37,110 nucleotides of DNA, taken from positions 1 to 37,110 of the forward strand of contig CAJTXU010000028.1 in NCBI GenBank assembly GCA_910584125.1. The letters are read 5' to 3'. The notes under the pieces were generated by a model. That model was given only the letters and a program-made list of their open reading frames with translations. It did not search any database and had not been told where the DNA came from. The DNA is from an uncultured Muribaculaceae bacterium (GTDB taxonomy: Bacteria > Bacteroidota > Bacteroidia > Bacteroidales > Muribaculaceae). Each line of letters starts with the position of its first letter. The stretch's first letter is position 1. Positions 8,801 to 16,581 of this stretch are shown piece by piece. The position numbers and the translations under genes were made by a program.

Positions 8801-9793
8801 TTCTGACCCATCTTCAAGTATAACCTCAACTAAACTTGTGCAGCCATCAAAAGCGTTACTACCTATTGAAATTATAGAGTTTGGTATAGTAATAGATGAT
8901 ATTGTCGAAAAATCCTTAAAGGTATAATCTTCGATTTTAGTGACAGAATGAGAAATCGTGACAGATCTTAAATTGGCTTTATCTATTTTGAGGAATGGTT
9001 TATAGGAGTTCAGGTTTCTTCCGATATAGAGAGATTCTATTGGACAATTTACGAAAGAGTCTGCATCGAGCCATAATGACTCCGACCCATCCTCAATTAT
9101 TACATCCGTAAGGTTAGTGCAATTATAGAAATCATCAATACTGGTTATAGTGTTGGGAATACTGATTGTCAATAATCCCGAACAATTATAAAATAGGTTT
9201 TTTAATGTAGTTACGCATTTTCCAAACGTGATTGATTTCAAACTAATCATGCTATAAAAAGGGACTCCGTCGCCTCCGTCTATTAGATTACGTCCGAGAT
9301 ATAGGGTTGAAATGTTGCATCCCCAAAACGCATAACCTAATGAGAGGGATTCAATCCCATCTTCAATAATTAATGTGTCTAAATTCATGCATCCACCAAA
9401 CGCATTCCGCTCGACTTTCATTACAGAAGTCGGTATTGTAATGGTGCCTTCCAGACCTGTACATCCGTAAAAGGCGTTCTCCCCAATTTCTTTGACTGAT
9501 TTAGGAATTGTAATAGTGCCTGTAAGCCCTGCGCAGTCGTTAAATGCGTCCATTGCGATTTTGGTAACTGGATATTCTCCATACACTTCAATGCTTTCGG
9601 GAATTATTAGGTTCTCAATTGTCAAATTACCATATCTATTGCCTAAACATATAGCTTCCCCATTTTCTATGGTATAGTAAAGGCTATCAATGTAGTACGT
9701 CGTTATGGACTCAGCATGCACGGGAAGGGTTGTGAGAAGCATTATTGTTACCAAAGATGCTAGACATATGATTATATTTAAAATTCTTTTCAT
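5897..9793 (-). CDS. Large secreted BspA-like leucine-rich repeat protein
   Basis: The protein has 1,298 residues. It starts with a signal peptide (hydrophobic residues about 4-22, cleavage near VHA at 27). Two LRR_5/BspA-type blocks follow, around residues 60-470 and 690-1080, each unit reading like LTSITIPDSVTSIGxxAFxxC. Between them is a non-LRR beta-rich stretch. After the second block come a Big_2-like Ig segment (about 1095-1155), an MBG-like segment (about 1162-1242) and a terminal tail (1245-1298) of the type-IX-secretion sorting kind, IEVYNLEGLLIYRG..GIYIV. The family is usually cell-surface attached and binds host or bacterial proteins. The gene is clearly AT-richer than the core genes to the right. 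No promoter was evident before the ATG. Confidence 0.9.
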   Translation of the reverse strand: MKRILNIIICLASLVTIMLLTTLPVHAESITTYYIDSLYYTIENGEAICLGNRYGNLTIENLIIPESIEVYGEYPVTKIAMDAFNDCAGLTGTITIPKSVKEIGENAFYGCTGLEGTITIPTSVMKVERNAFGGCMNLDTLIIEDGIESLSLGYAFWGCNISTLYLGRNLIDGGDGVPFYSMISLKSITFGKCVTTLKNLFYNCSGLLTISIPNTITSIDDFYNCTNLTDVIIEDGSESLWLDADSFVNCPIESLYIGRNLNSYKPFLKIDKANLRSVTISHSVTKIEDYTFKDFSTISSITIPNSIISIGSNAFDGCTSLVEVILEDGSEILSVGKGDYEYETNEYNGLFASSALKSVYLGRNLSYSESPFKRQFGLVSVTISDSVGSIEHNIFDFCYSLTSITIPDSVTIIGDYAFRGCNLQSIDIPHSVRYIGTGAFTNTGLDKITIGKSVVSVGRNAFPMTPKTVETYSYNIYGIDVSGLSPNTPIILKTDSDFSGIGSTNMTYFNQLVLNTGEKDYGLVTSPQDLDFANCIFNEDDKYVVLLSGSNARISSDSQCIVFRGEDMTEQAASEDGFSFSPSDFHKENVFSVYGNAANPSLTQTIHLDEAGTLFSKLDFNNIEKIEVLTLSGDINGTDVMTINRMSSLKYLDISNANIVEGGMTYRDNLKTVNDVIGERFFSDVNLEVAYLPTNAIKIDKEAFADMPLKLVTIPASITSIGNSAFLNCSDIKFLTIPNSVLNVGDEAFSGCSGIKHLAIEDGKSELMLGSEPFSSCNFTSLFLGRTLKHTTSPFGNIESLTSITISDSVTSLGNGVFWRTGLKSVVIPESVTAIGESAFAQCLNLESIEMPDSLKSLGKRAFYNSYKLQSISIPAGIEMLEDEVFQYCHGLASVTIEGNISSIGESAFEGCTSLTSIRIPTSVKSIGTGAFSGCSSLSSISVPDGIEKIEDEVFKDCTALSSITIPVSVESIGAKAFSGCPSLAEVNIPDSIASIGEYAFYNTALKEVLLPPSLKKIGDYAFAGNTSITKVISLNTTPPEIFTNTFDSEIESSIPLHVQKGSLMYYWLDPVWKEFKNISDDVLCLQTIPDARYGDDEIDLAQYAPEGAAFTYNSSNEEVVKINGSVMQIVGAGTATIEATPDEEGPRMELIGQKRQIFVDKADLTVTVDEIVIEQGSPVPDFSYLAEGLQYDDTLDDIDNLPQPIHEVDEHSPVGEYAVTFTDGSDRNYRIATNPSKISVITSTGVEDNLSDAIEQDIEVYNLEGLLIYRGPRRDAILQKGIYIVCQGNATGKITVR

Positions 9794-9861
9794 ATAAATT
9801 CGAATATAAGTTAGTTAGTATATAGAACGGTGTTAACTATAATGAATTTATGTGTTACGAT

Positions 9862-10173
9862 CTATGTGTCGTATTTGATTATATTTTTGCTGTTAATTGG
9901 GAATCTCTCAACAGCTTGCAGATAATCTATGACTATGTTTGAAATCTTATCAAAATCGGGTTTGCCGGGATGTGCCTCATTCTCGGAATAAAGCAAATCA
10001 AATGGCAATTGAGGGATTAAGTCACTTGTATTCGAACTATATTGCGCCTCCTCCATACGAATGTTTCTCGAATCCAAGTTCCCGGGCGCTCTTTATAGCA
10101 CCCTCCTCTGCGAGCATGTCGTTTGAGACAAGAAAGAATCGTACTTTATCATGCTCGAGTCCGATTGAGAGCG
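9862..10173 (-). pseudogene. Frameshifted gene remnant between the two LRR genes
   Basis: From about 10173 one minus frame reads GLEHDKVRFFLVSNDMLAEE, then GAIKSARELGFEKHSYGGGA and stops at 10037. A second frame continues from about 10077 (QYSSNTSDLIPQLPFDLLY...) to a stop at 9862. Together they make roughly 100 residues of protein-like sequence, suggesting one gene broken by a frameshift in the purine-rich GGAGGAGG stretch. It lacks a clear start and begins at the end of the LRR gene at 10176. I do not recognise the family. Confidence 0.4.
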
Positions 10174-10175
10174 TA

Positions 10176-11183
10176 TCATTTCTGTCCGATTGCCATTTTT
10201 TTGAATCCGGAGGCTGTCTTGATCAGGTATATGCCCGGCTGAATGTTCTCTCCTGAATGGAGAGCCTTTCTTCCGTCAAGCGTATAAATTATTCCAGCAA
10301 AATCATCGGAATCCTTAAGTGCCGTGTTGATCCCGGCAAAGTCCGTCTCAACTATATTTTTAAAATAGCACCAGGGAGTCGCGTCCCGCATCTTTGCTGA
10401 CGATCCTTTCGGGATATACAGTGTAGCAGTGTCATAGATTTCGCTGTAAATGAATATATCTGACGTAACGACTGGATTGGAGTTGTTGTAGTATACTTCT
10501 CGGATATTTTCACAGTCACCGAATATCGCCGTGCCAAACTGGATTACAGAAGAGGGAATATAAATCTTCTCAAGATGCTCACACTCATTGAATGCATCTT
10601 GTCCGATTTCCTTAACGCCATCGGGTATTTCCACAACGGTCAACCCTGTGGCATTAAATACCTGCGGACCGATAACCTTAAGTGTCCTGGGGAATTCAAT
10701 TTTTTGCAGACTGGAACATTCCCCGAACGCCTCAATATCTATTCTTTCCAGCCGTGATGGCAATTTCACATCCGAGAGAGACCGACAATCCGCGAATGTA
10801 TCCTCCTTGATGACAGTAACGCCGTCCGGAATCTCAATGCTTTTCAGGCCCTCACAAGAATCGAATGCACTTATCCCTATATCGGTAACGGTGGCAGGAA
10901 TCTGCACGCTCTCTATTTCCACGCAGTTGACAAAACCATACTCACCTATTGCCGTAACTGTGTACTCAGTATTCCCGTCAGTCACTTTGGAAGGGATTAT
11001 AACATTTCCCGTCACAGCATTGCCCGGACTTGAATAGCCGGTGCCGGCTTTGGTGGTCACTGTCTTCAGGTTTTCATCAAGGACTGTATACTCAAGTCCC
11101 TGACATTTGAAGTCTCTGGCATTTACTGGCATCGCTGATAAGAAAGCACATGCCATAAAGGCTGTCAGCAATAAATACCTCAT
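10176..11183 (-). CDS. Secreted BspA-like leucine-rich repeat protein
   Basis: The protein has 335 residues, with a signal peptide (MRYLLLTAFMACAFLSAMPVNA, cleavage after about residue 22). LRR_5 repeats of the form TVTAIGEYGFVNC..IESVQIP run from about residue 65 to 225. The C-terminus (AGIIYTLDGRKALHSG..QPGIYLIKT) is a short sorting-like tail like the one on the large LRR neighbour. It is about one quarter of that neighbour's length and may have arisen by duplication within the locus. Upstream lies a long leader with terminator-like hairpins about 55 bases from the ATG, so attenuation is plausible. Confidence 0.88.
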   Translation of the reverse strand: MRYLLLTAFMACAFLSAMPVNARDFKCQGLEYTVLDENLKTVTTKAGTGYSSPGNAVTGNVIIPSKVTDGNTEYTVTAIGEYGFVNCVEIESVQIPATVTDIGISAFDSCEGLKSIEIPDGVTVIKEDTFADCRSLSDVKLPSRLERIDIEAFGECSSLQKIEFPRTLKVIGPQVFNATGLTVVEIPDGVKEIGQDAFNECEHLEKIYIPSSVIQFGTAIFGDCENIREVYYNNSNPVVTSDIFIYSEIYDTATLYIPKGSSAKMRDATPWCYFKNIVETDFAGINTALKDSDDFAGIIYTLDGRKALHSGENIQPGIYLIKTASGFKKMAIGQK

Positions 11184-11236
11184 TGTTGCTTTTCGTATGC
11201 CGCGGTCATCCCCTCGTTGGCGTTAGGTCAGTAAAC

Positions 11237-11273
11237 AAAAAAGCGTAGGAATCTGTATCGGTTGCCGTCCTAC
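11237..11273 (-). terminator. Intrinsic terminator-like hairpin in the LRR leader
   Basis: On the minus strand GTAGGA (11273-11268) and TCCTAC (11250-11245) form a 6-bp stem with a 17-base loop, followed after GC by six T residues. It lies 54 bases before the ATG of the LRR gene at 11183. The loop is long, so the strength is moderate. Confidence 0.5.
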
Positions 11274-11618
11274 AAATCGAGGCTTCTCGCATTGCCCAGT
11301 CTAAGTCGGACGGCAACGCCAGAAGCCCACGCCAGTATATGCAATCATGGCATCCGGCTATATTCCTCCCGGAATATCATGCCGAACGCAGGATAATCAC
11401 ATTACCACGGGCATCTGCCGTTGCTCAACCCTTGACTTAGACTTGAAATTTTGCGAGAATTTCGATTTGTCAAGAATCAGCGCGGATAGACGCTTTCTAT
11501 GTATATCAATCCGGGCACGACTACTCGCGCCTACAATACATCCCGCTCCGCTCAACCCCAGACCGTGAGGTCGGCCCTGACGGGCCTCTCCCAACTGGCG
11601 TGGTCTGCATTGCGGTCT
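11243..11618 (-). ncRNA. Structured leader RNA with mutually exclusive hairpins (attenuator-like)
   Basis: Transcribed on the minus strand from the promoter at 11626-11656 toward the LRR gene at 11183. Clear helices, given in plus coordinates: 11573-11577/11582-11586 (GGCCC stem); 11349-11353/11379-11383 with inner 11360-11366/11371-11377; and 11281-11287/11321-11327 extended by 11289-11296/11312-11319. Closer to the gene, 11261-11270 can pair perfectly with 11308-11317 (10 bp), and 11245-11250 with 11268-11273 just before six U residues (A run at 11237-11242). The 10-bp helix conflicts with both of its neighbours. It could be a riboswitch-like leader or a free-standing small RNA ended by this terminator. 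Confidence 0.6.
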
Positions 11619-11625
11619 GCAATCG

Positions 11626-11656
11626 CAAAGTTAATATTTATTTTTTATATGTGCAA
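11626..11656 (-). promoter_or_regulatory. Promoter of the leader RNA / LRR gene
   Basis: On the minus strand a TTG element (11656-11654), 20-bp spacer and TAACTTTG (11633-11626) match the Bacteroidetes -33/-7 pattern. Transcription should start near 11618. Confidence 0.65.
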
Positions 11657-11679
11657 CAGATGAATTAAAAATCTAACTA

Positions 11680-12005
11680 TGTTATAGTCCGATATGTATT
11701 CCATGACTTTGACGCCGTTCAGGCGGCACGATACGACGAGCGACAGGTACATGGCCATAGTCTCGCCTCCCTTGGGGGAGCCGAAGAAGAGAGAATTTTG
11801 CCTCAGCAGCGACACGAGCTGCTGCTGAGGCTCGATCAGGTTGTTGTCAACGTCGTAGTCTCCACCCTTGAAGATTCACGGCACCCATTCCCATTCATTG
11901 AGGGCATACGTCACCGCTCCCATGAGGTCAGAGTCCCTGGGAGCAGCCGGATTTGTGTCCCGGAGAGATCGACGCCTTCCGGCTCCTCGAAGATGACCCG
12001 CTACT
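11680..12005 (-). pseudogene. Decayed IS66 transposase fragment
   Basis: The minus strand reads GAVTYALNEW, then after an in-frame TGA IFKGGDYDVDNNLIE, RQNSLFFGSPKGGETMAMYL and SLVVSCRLNGVKVMEYI. DNNLIE and the NSLFFGS..GGE block are hallmarks of the IS66 TnpC catalytic C-terminal region. The frame contains at least one stop and lacks both ends. It belongs to a different subtype from the fragment at 5252, judging by the residues where they overlap. Confidence 0.75.
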
Positions 12006-12031
12006 GCCCGTAATAGTCATTCTCCTTCATT

Positions 12032-12059
12032 GCAGTAATATTTTCTGCAAAATTACTGC
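12032..12059. repeat. Short inverted repeat
   Basis: GCAGTAAT (12032-12039) and ATTACTGC (12052-12059) form an 8-bp stem with a 12-base loop next to the IS66 fragment. An ATGTTTGT motif lies 45 bp further on, at 12104. The function is unclear. Confidence 0.35.
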
Positions 12060-12215
12060 GATATCAATGGCCGGTCAATGCGTCATCGTGGAGACAGATA
12101 CATATGTTTGTCCATTTTACTACATCAAATTTATCCTCCTAAACATTGCTTTTCTTAAAAATACAGCTAGACAAAACTCTCTTAGCCACTCCACAATATA
12201 AAAACAATCTAAATA

Positions 12216-12246
12216 TTTGCATGTGGCACAAAATACCGTAATTTTG
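12216..12246 (+). promoter_or_regulatory. Orphan Bacteroidetes-type promoter
   Basis: TTTG (12216-12219), 19-bp spacer, TAATTTTG (12239-12246). Downstream only a short broken frame is found, so this is probably the promoter of a lost gene. Confidence 0.5.
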
Positions 12247-12290
12247 TGACATGAATAAAATAATAGGCAAGACATATCCGGTCCGGATCT

Positions 12291-12371
12291 GATAATGTTG
12301 TCCGTGAAAGAATAAGGATGATGGAGAAAGGGGCTATATTCTTTCCGTCGGATTTCAGAAACAATAGGTAA
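12291..12371 (+). pseudogene. Possible N-terminal remnant of a DUF6088/AbiEi-like antitoxin gene
   Basis: A 26-codon frame reads DNVVRERIRMMEKGAIFFPS followed by DF and ends shortly after. The pattern of a helix followed by KG..FFP.DF resembles the start of DUF6088 (type IV antitoxin-like) proteins. It follows the promoter at 12216. The match is short and could be chance. Confidence 0.25.
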
Positions 12372-12442
12372 CGTAATATAAAGGTGGCTCAAAACCATTT
12401 TTTCGGGTTCAATGACTTTGGGATTATCAGACGCGCTCCCGC

Positions 12443-14002
12443 TCACTCTCTGTGGGTGCGCGAGAGTGACTGGTATAGGCTTGGCTTGAGGCCTGTCTGC
12501 CGCACAAAAACGCTGATGAAGGTCGAATGGGATCTGTATCCGACTTTTTCAGATATGGCTTTTATGGTCATATGGCCGTAGTGTTCCTCGTCGGAAAGCA
12601 TCTGCATCGAGCGTCTGATGCGGAATTCATTGAGCAATGCCCGGAAATTCATCCCGTATTCCTCGTTGATGGCTTCCGACACATATCGCGCGTTGGATCC
12701 CACCGCGCTTGCGAGCGCATCGATGGAATAGTCGGTGCGGCAATAGTCTTCGGAGTTCTCGAACTCCTGCCTTATCCGCTCCATCAGCCTTGACCGCTGC
12801 TCCTTTGTCTGAAGCAGTCTGCGTTCGGATTCCGAGTCTTTCATTTCCTGTGCGACGGCATCTTCCTTTGTTTCCTTTACTTCTGCGTCCTTCAATCTTT
12901 TCTCCAGCTCGGCGATACGCTCGCGGTATCTGATTTCGGCGTCGAGCTCTTCCTTGTTGTGCAGGTACAGATCGGCGTAAGCTCGGCTGAGCCGACGTTT
13001 CTGGAGCCATATGGCGACGGCGAAGGCCAGCACCACCGCGATGAATACGATAAGCGACATTATCCAGTTGCGCTGCAGCGTGTTGGTGATGTTGAGCGAC
13101 CGGATGGTGTGCGCGTTGCCTTCCAGTTCATACGTGCTCTGGGTGTTCTTGATCTTGCAGATTTCGTCGCGGCTCAGGATTGAGTCCGACAGAGTGAGAT
13201 ATTCCTCCTTGCAGTTGAGGGCCATCTCCCGGTTTCCCTTGATGTCATAGACTTCGGCCATGTGGTGTAAGGACTCCAGAAGCAGGTCCAGACGGCCATC
13301 CTCTCTCGCCATATGCTCGTTGAGCTGATAGTACTTCATGGCCGAGTCCGGAAGCTGCAGATTCATATAGAGGTCGGCTATCGCGGAATATGCGGCGGCC
13401 TCGTCGAGGCGCGATCTCCCGTTCCCTTTCGACAGGTAGGCCGCGCGGTGATAACAGGCCAGGGCCGAATCGGGCCTGCCCCGCAGTTCATGTAGCATGC
13501 CATGATTGAAAATCAGGCCGCAACGGGCCTGCGGGGTGGACTGCACGAGCCGCTCGAGCCTGTCGAGATAATATGCGGCCGAATCGGGTTCGCCCTGAAG
13601 GAAGCTGATGTAGAACATGTTTATGAGCAATCCCGCCGAAGTCCGGTCGTCAGAGCGGCTGCGGGCCAGAGGCAACGCGCGGAGATAATATGTCCTGGCG
13701 GTCTGCAGGTCATTGATGTGCGAGAAGATATTGCCTATGTGCATATAGACCGCGGGCAACTTCTCGGTCTGTCCTGTGCGTTTCATCAGGTCGAGGGCCT
13801 GAAGATTGCACTCCAGTGCGGCGGCATAGGCGGTCGATGCGGTCAGCTCGATCCCCCGGTCGAGCAGAGAGTCGATCTGCGAGGAGGCAGACAGCGAGGT
13901 GACGTCGGCCTGCGCCGCGAGACAGACGATGGCCGCCGCCGTGACAGCCAGCGACAGTCTCAGCCGGCTTAAAATGCGGTATGTGGTTGTTCTGTATTTC
14001 AA
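12443..14002 (-). CDS. TPR-containing membrane regulator with AraC-type DNA-binding domain
   Basis: The protein has 519 residues. An N-terminal signal or anchor (about 15-33) is followed by TPR-like helices over about 40-270 (for example QLPDSAMKYYQLNEHMARED), a transmembrane helix at about 311-332 (WIMSLIVFIAVVLAFAVAIW), a charged coiled coil (about 345-415) and an AraC/XylS helix-turn-helix domain at about 419-519 (IDALASAVGSNARYVSEAIN; IKAISEKVGYRSHSTFISVF). This is a common Bacteroidales one-component design: periplasmic sensing, cytoplasmic DNA binding. It is divergent from the secreted Fn3 protein at 14171 and may control it, though that is inference. Confidence 0.88.
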   Translation of the reverse strand: MKYRTTTYRILSRLRLSLAVTAAAIVCLAAQADVTSLSASSQIDSLLDRGIELTASTAYAAALECNLQALDLMKRTGQTEKLPAVYMHIGNIFSHINDLQTARTYYLRALPLARSRSDDRTSAGLLINMFYISFLQGEPDSAAYYLDRLERLVQSTPQARCGLIFNHGMLHELRGRPDSALACYHRAAYLSKGNGRSRLDEAAAYSAIADLYMNLQLPDSAMKYYQLNEHMAREDGRLDLLLESLHHMAEVYDIKGNREMALNCKEEYLTLSDSILSRDEICKIKNTQSTYELEGNAHTIRSLNITNTLQRNWIMSLIVFIAVVLAFAVAIWLQKRRLSRAYADLYLHNKEELDAEIRYRERIAELEKRLKDAEVKETKEDAVAQEMKDSESERRLLQTKEQRSRLMERIRQEFENSEDYCRTDYSIDALASAVGSNARYVSEAINEEYGMNFRALLNEFRIRRSMQMLSDEEHYGHMTIKAISEKVGYRSHSTFISVFVRQTGLKPSLYQSLSRTHRE

Positions 14003-14034
14003 AATTCAAGATGCTCAAAAGAGTTAAACACCTA

Positions 14035-14065
14035 CAAAAGTACGAAAAGAATGCGAAACAAGCAA
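14035..14065 (-). promoter_or_regulatory. Promoter of the TPR/AraC regulator
   Basis: On the minus strand TTG (14065-14063), 20-bp spacer, TACTTTTG (14042-14035), about 30 bases before the ATG at 14002. Confidence 0.55.
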
Positions 14066-14112
14066 TAAAAATTACGATTTCGCGAATTTGAAGCAATTGA
14101 AAAGCCTTTTAT

Positions 14113-14144
14113 TTGACAGAGAGCGTCCTTTGATATAAATTTGC
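14113..14144 (+). promoter_or_regulatory. Promoter of the secreted Fn3 protein
   Basis: TTTG (14113-14116), 20-bp spacer, TAAATTTG (14137-14144). This implies that the ATG at 14141 lies inside the promoter and that translation begins at 14171. Confidence 0.65.
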
Positions 14145-14170
14145 AGAATCAAGAACCAAAAATATATCAT

Positions 14171-16411
14171 ATGAAACGAAACATTACTCACACACGGTCA
14201 CTCGCGGCGGCGTTGCTGACGCTCGGAATGGCCGTCAATGCGTCGGGAGCCGTGCCGCAGACTCCGGGGAATCTCGCGGCAGACGTGCAGGGCACAGTCG
14301 TGAATCTGTCGTGGGACAGCACGCCCATGGGCACGCTGACAGCATCCAACGATTTCGAGAACGCCTTCCCCGGCGAGGGATGGAGTGTGAAGACGACCGA
14401 CATCAACGACCCGTGCTTCACATGGTTCCAGTATCCGACCTCAAACTATACTTCGGCCGACAACTGGAGGGATTTCATCCATGGCGGAGAGCACAGCGCG
14501 TTCGTGCAGTGGGACCTCTACAACGGCACTCCGACCGAAAAGATCCTCACTCAGAACGAGTGGCTCATCTCGCCCAAGCTGCCCGGCACAAGCTACGTAT
14601 CGTTCTGGTTTCTGATCAACTCCACACTGCTGAGTTACGGCGAGAATCCGGAGTTTCCCAACAATTACTATGTGAAGGTAAGCCGCGATGACGGCCAGAC
14701 ATGGACTGACGTGTGGAACGCCCGTTATGACATGAAGAAAGACGACGGCTACCAGCAGGCGGTCGTATGCCTCGGCGAGCCTTGCGACGACATGAGGATT
14801 GCCTTTGTGGCCGAGAGCGACCCCGAGATCACGAACGCCGGTCTCTATTTCAGCTGGGCGCTCGACGATGTCGCGACATATGCCTCGAATCCCGGGGCCG
14901 CGCTCGTATCGGGATTCAACGTATACCGTGACGATGAGCTGATAGCTCAGAACATCCGTTACAACTCGCTGAGCGACGACGAATTCAAGGATTTCGGGGA
15001 TTACACCTACAGTGTGACCGCCGTCGGTCCGGAAGGCGAGTCGGAGGCTGCGAAAGTCGAGGTGACACTGACGCAGCCCGACTACAACGCGCCGCGAAAC
15101 TTCACGCTGACGTCGGCTTTCGACGAGGAAACCGGCACATACACCATACGCGGCACCTGGGAAGCGCCCGAAGGCGATTTCCGTCCGGTCAACTATGAAG
15201 TCCTCAATGACGGAGCTTCGTGCGCCTGGATAGGAGCCGAAGAGGCCCTGGAGTTCGAACAGACCTACGTCCCCGGCGGGACATACAGTTATGAGGTGTT
15301 TGCCGTCTACGACAATCCCTGGGGCGAATCGGAACATGTAGTCGAATGGATCACCGTCGGAGGCCGTTCTACCGTGACCGGACTCTCGGGACATAGCGAG
15401 GGCAACGATGTCATACTGGAATGGGGAGCGCCGACCTCGCCCGATATCGATGACCTTGAGGCTTACGTGGTCCGTCGCGGCTCCGATGTCGTGGCCGACG
15501 ATGTGACCGGACTGTCGTTCATCGATTCGAACGTGCCCGACGGGCTCTATCGTTATTCTGTCTCATGTCTTTATAAAGACGGCACGGAGTCCGCCGCCAA
15601 GACTGTCACGGTCCTCGTCAACAGGATTCCGCCCCGCGCCATTCCCCATTTCGAGGATTTCAACGGAGGCAAACTGCCACGAAACTGGGATGTGGGCACA
15701 TTCGACAACATGACTCCCGACGACTACATATTCCGTTTCGATGATCCGACGGGTCTGAATTTCAGCGGTAACGGCTTCGACGGCGCGTTTGTGTCGGCCG
15801 ACAGCGACAACGCCGGAATGATGTTCATCAGCACCTACCTCACGTCGCCTGTCTATGATCTTACCCCGATTGCCGACCGGTCGGGACTGACTCTGGAGTT
15901 CAGTTATGACTATCCGTCGGCGATGATGAGCGCGGCGGCACTGGAGTTCTCTGACGACGAAGGCGAGAACTGGTATCCCTGGGACGGTGTCTCGGGCGCT
16001 CTGGAGTCCTATGATCCGGAAGAACTGGGCATAGAGGGAACACCGTTCATGCCCAGGACGTTCAAGGAGAACGCCTCGGAGGCATGCACGGCCCGGACCA
16101 TCATGTTCCGTATCCGTTACGAGGCTCAGTTCGACTGGCACTTCGCGCTCGACAACTGGAAATTCTACGACGCCAACGATCTCAGCGTGGACGGCATGGC
16201 GGCCGACGCCCCCGGCCTCAGAGTCAACGGACTTGTCGTGAGTGTCGTCGGGGCCGACGAAATCGAGAGCGTGACGGCCAGCGACATGTCTGGCCGCACC
16301 GTCGCCGCCGCTTCGGGCGCGACGACAATCACGCTTCCCTGCGCGGGCGTCTATGCCGTCAAGGTCGTAACGCCGACATCCACACGTACATGGAAAATAT
16401 CAGTCCGCTAA
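14171..16411 (+). CDS. Secreted fibronectin type III / choice-of-anchor protein
   Basis: The frame is open from 14141, but the ATG at 14171 sits after the promoter and directly precedes a good signal peptide (MKRNITHTRSLAAALLTLGM..NASGA), giving 746 residues. Order: partial Fn3 strand (about 28-45), a jelly-roll choice-of-anchor-J-like domain (about 60-250, FENAFPGEGWSV...YYVKVSRDDGQTW), three Fn3-like modules (about 250-485), a second anchor-J-like domain (about 490-680, FEDFNGGKLPRNWDVG) and a sorting-like C-terminal tail (ASDMSGRTVAAASG..GVYAVKV). Such proteins are exported to the surface and bind glycans or proteins; no catalytic domain is visible. A strong hairpin follows at 16470. Confidence 0.85.
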   Translation: MKRNITHTRSLAAALLTLGMAVNASGAVPQTPGNLAADVQGTVVNLSWDSTPMGTLTASNDFENAFPGEGWSVKTTDINDPCFTWFQYPTSNYTSADNWRDFIHGGEHSAFVQWDLYNGTPTEKILTQNEWLISPKLPGTSYVSFWFLINSTLLSYGENPEFPNNYYVKVSRDDGQTWTDVWNARYDMKKDDGYQQAVVCLGEPCDDMRIAFVAESDPEITNAGLYFSWALDDVATYASNPGAALVSGFNVYRDDELIAQNIRYNSLSDDEFKDFGDYTYSVTAVGPEGESEAAKVEVTLTQPDYNAPRNFTLTSAFDEETGTYTIRGTWEAPEGDFRPVNYEVLNDGASCAWIGAEEALEFEQTYVPGGTYSYEVFAVYDNPWGESEHVVEWITVGGRSTVTGLSGHSEGNDVILEWGAPTSPDIDDLEAYVVRRGSDVVADDVTGLSFIDSNVPDGLYRYSVSCLYKDGTESAAKTVTVLVNRIPPRAIPHFEDFNGGKLPRNWDVGTFDNMTPDDYIFRFDDPTGLNFSGNGFDGAFVSADSDNAGMMFISTYLTSPVYDLTPIADRSGLTLEFSYDYPSAMMSAAALEFSDDEGENWYPWDGVSGALESYDPEELGIEGTPFMPRTFKENASEACTARTIMFRIRYEAQFDWHFALDNWKFYDANDLSVDGMAADAPGLRVNGLVVSVVGADEIESVTASDMSGRTVAAASGATTITLPCAGVYAVKVVTPTSTRTWKISVR

Positions 16412-16469
16412 GTTCCGCGGTCTGCCGCAATACCGTCGGGCCATTCTGACGGTTTGAGACAATATGCGA

Positions 16470-16504
16470 CCGGCATGTCCTCCTCGGGAAGACATGCCGG
16501 CTTT
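16470..16504 (+). terminator. Terminator-like hairpin between convergent genes
   Basis: CCGGCATGTC (16470-16479) pairs perfectly with GACATGCCGG (16491-16500) with an 11-base loop, followed by CTTTG. It separates the Fn3 gene from the oppositely oriented pseudouridine synthase and could serve both. Confidence 0.65.
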
Positions 16505-16581
16505 GTGATTGACGATGCGGGGGGAAGGCAAGCTCCATATCTCCGGCTCGCCATGGAAGGCGAAATGACGAGTCGCTTGAG

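Noticed and set aside
11347..11594. Small ORFs on both strands in the LRR leader
   Set aside because: The stretch is better explained by RNA hairpins; the ORFs have no start context or family match.
12120..12446. 108-aa minus-strand ORF after the regulator
   Set aside because: No motif, odd composition, and it overlaps a plus-strand promoter and remnant.
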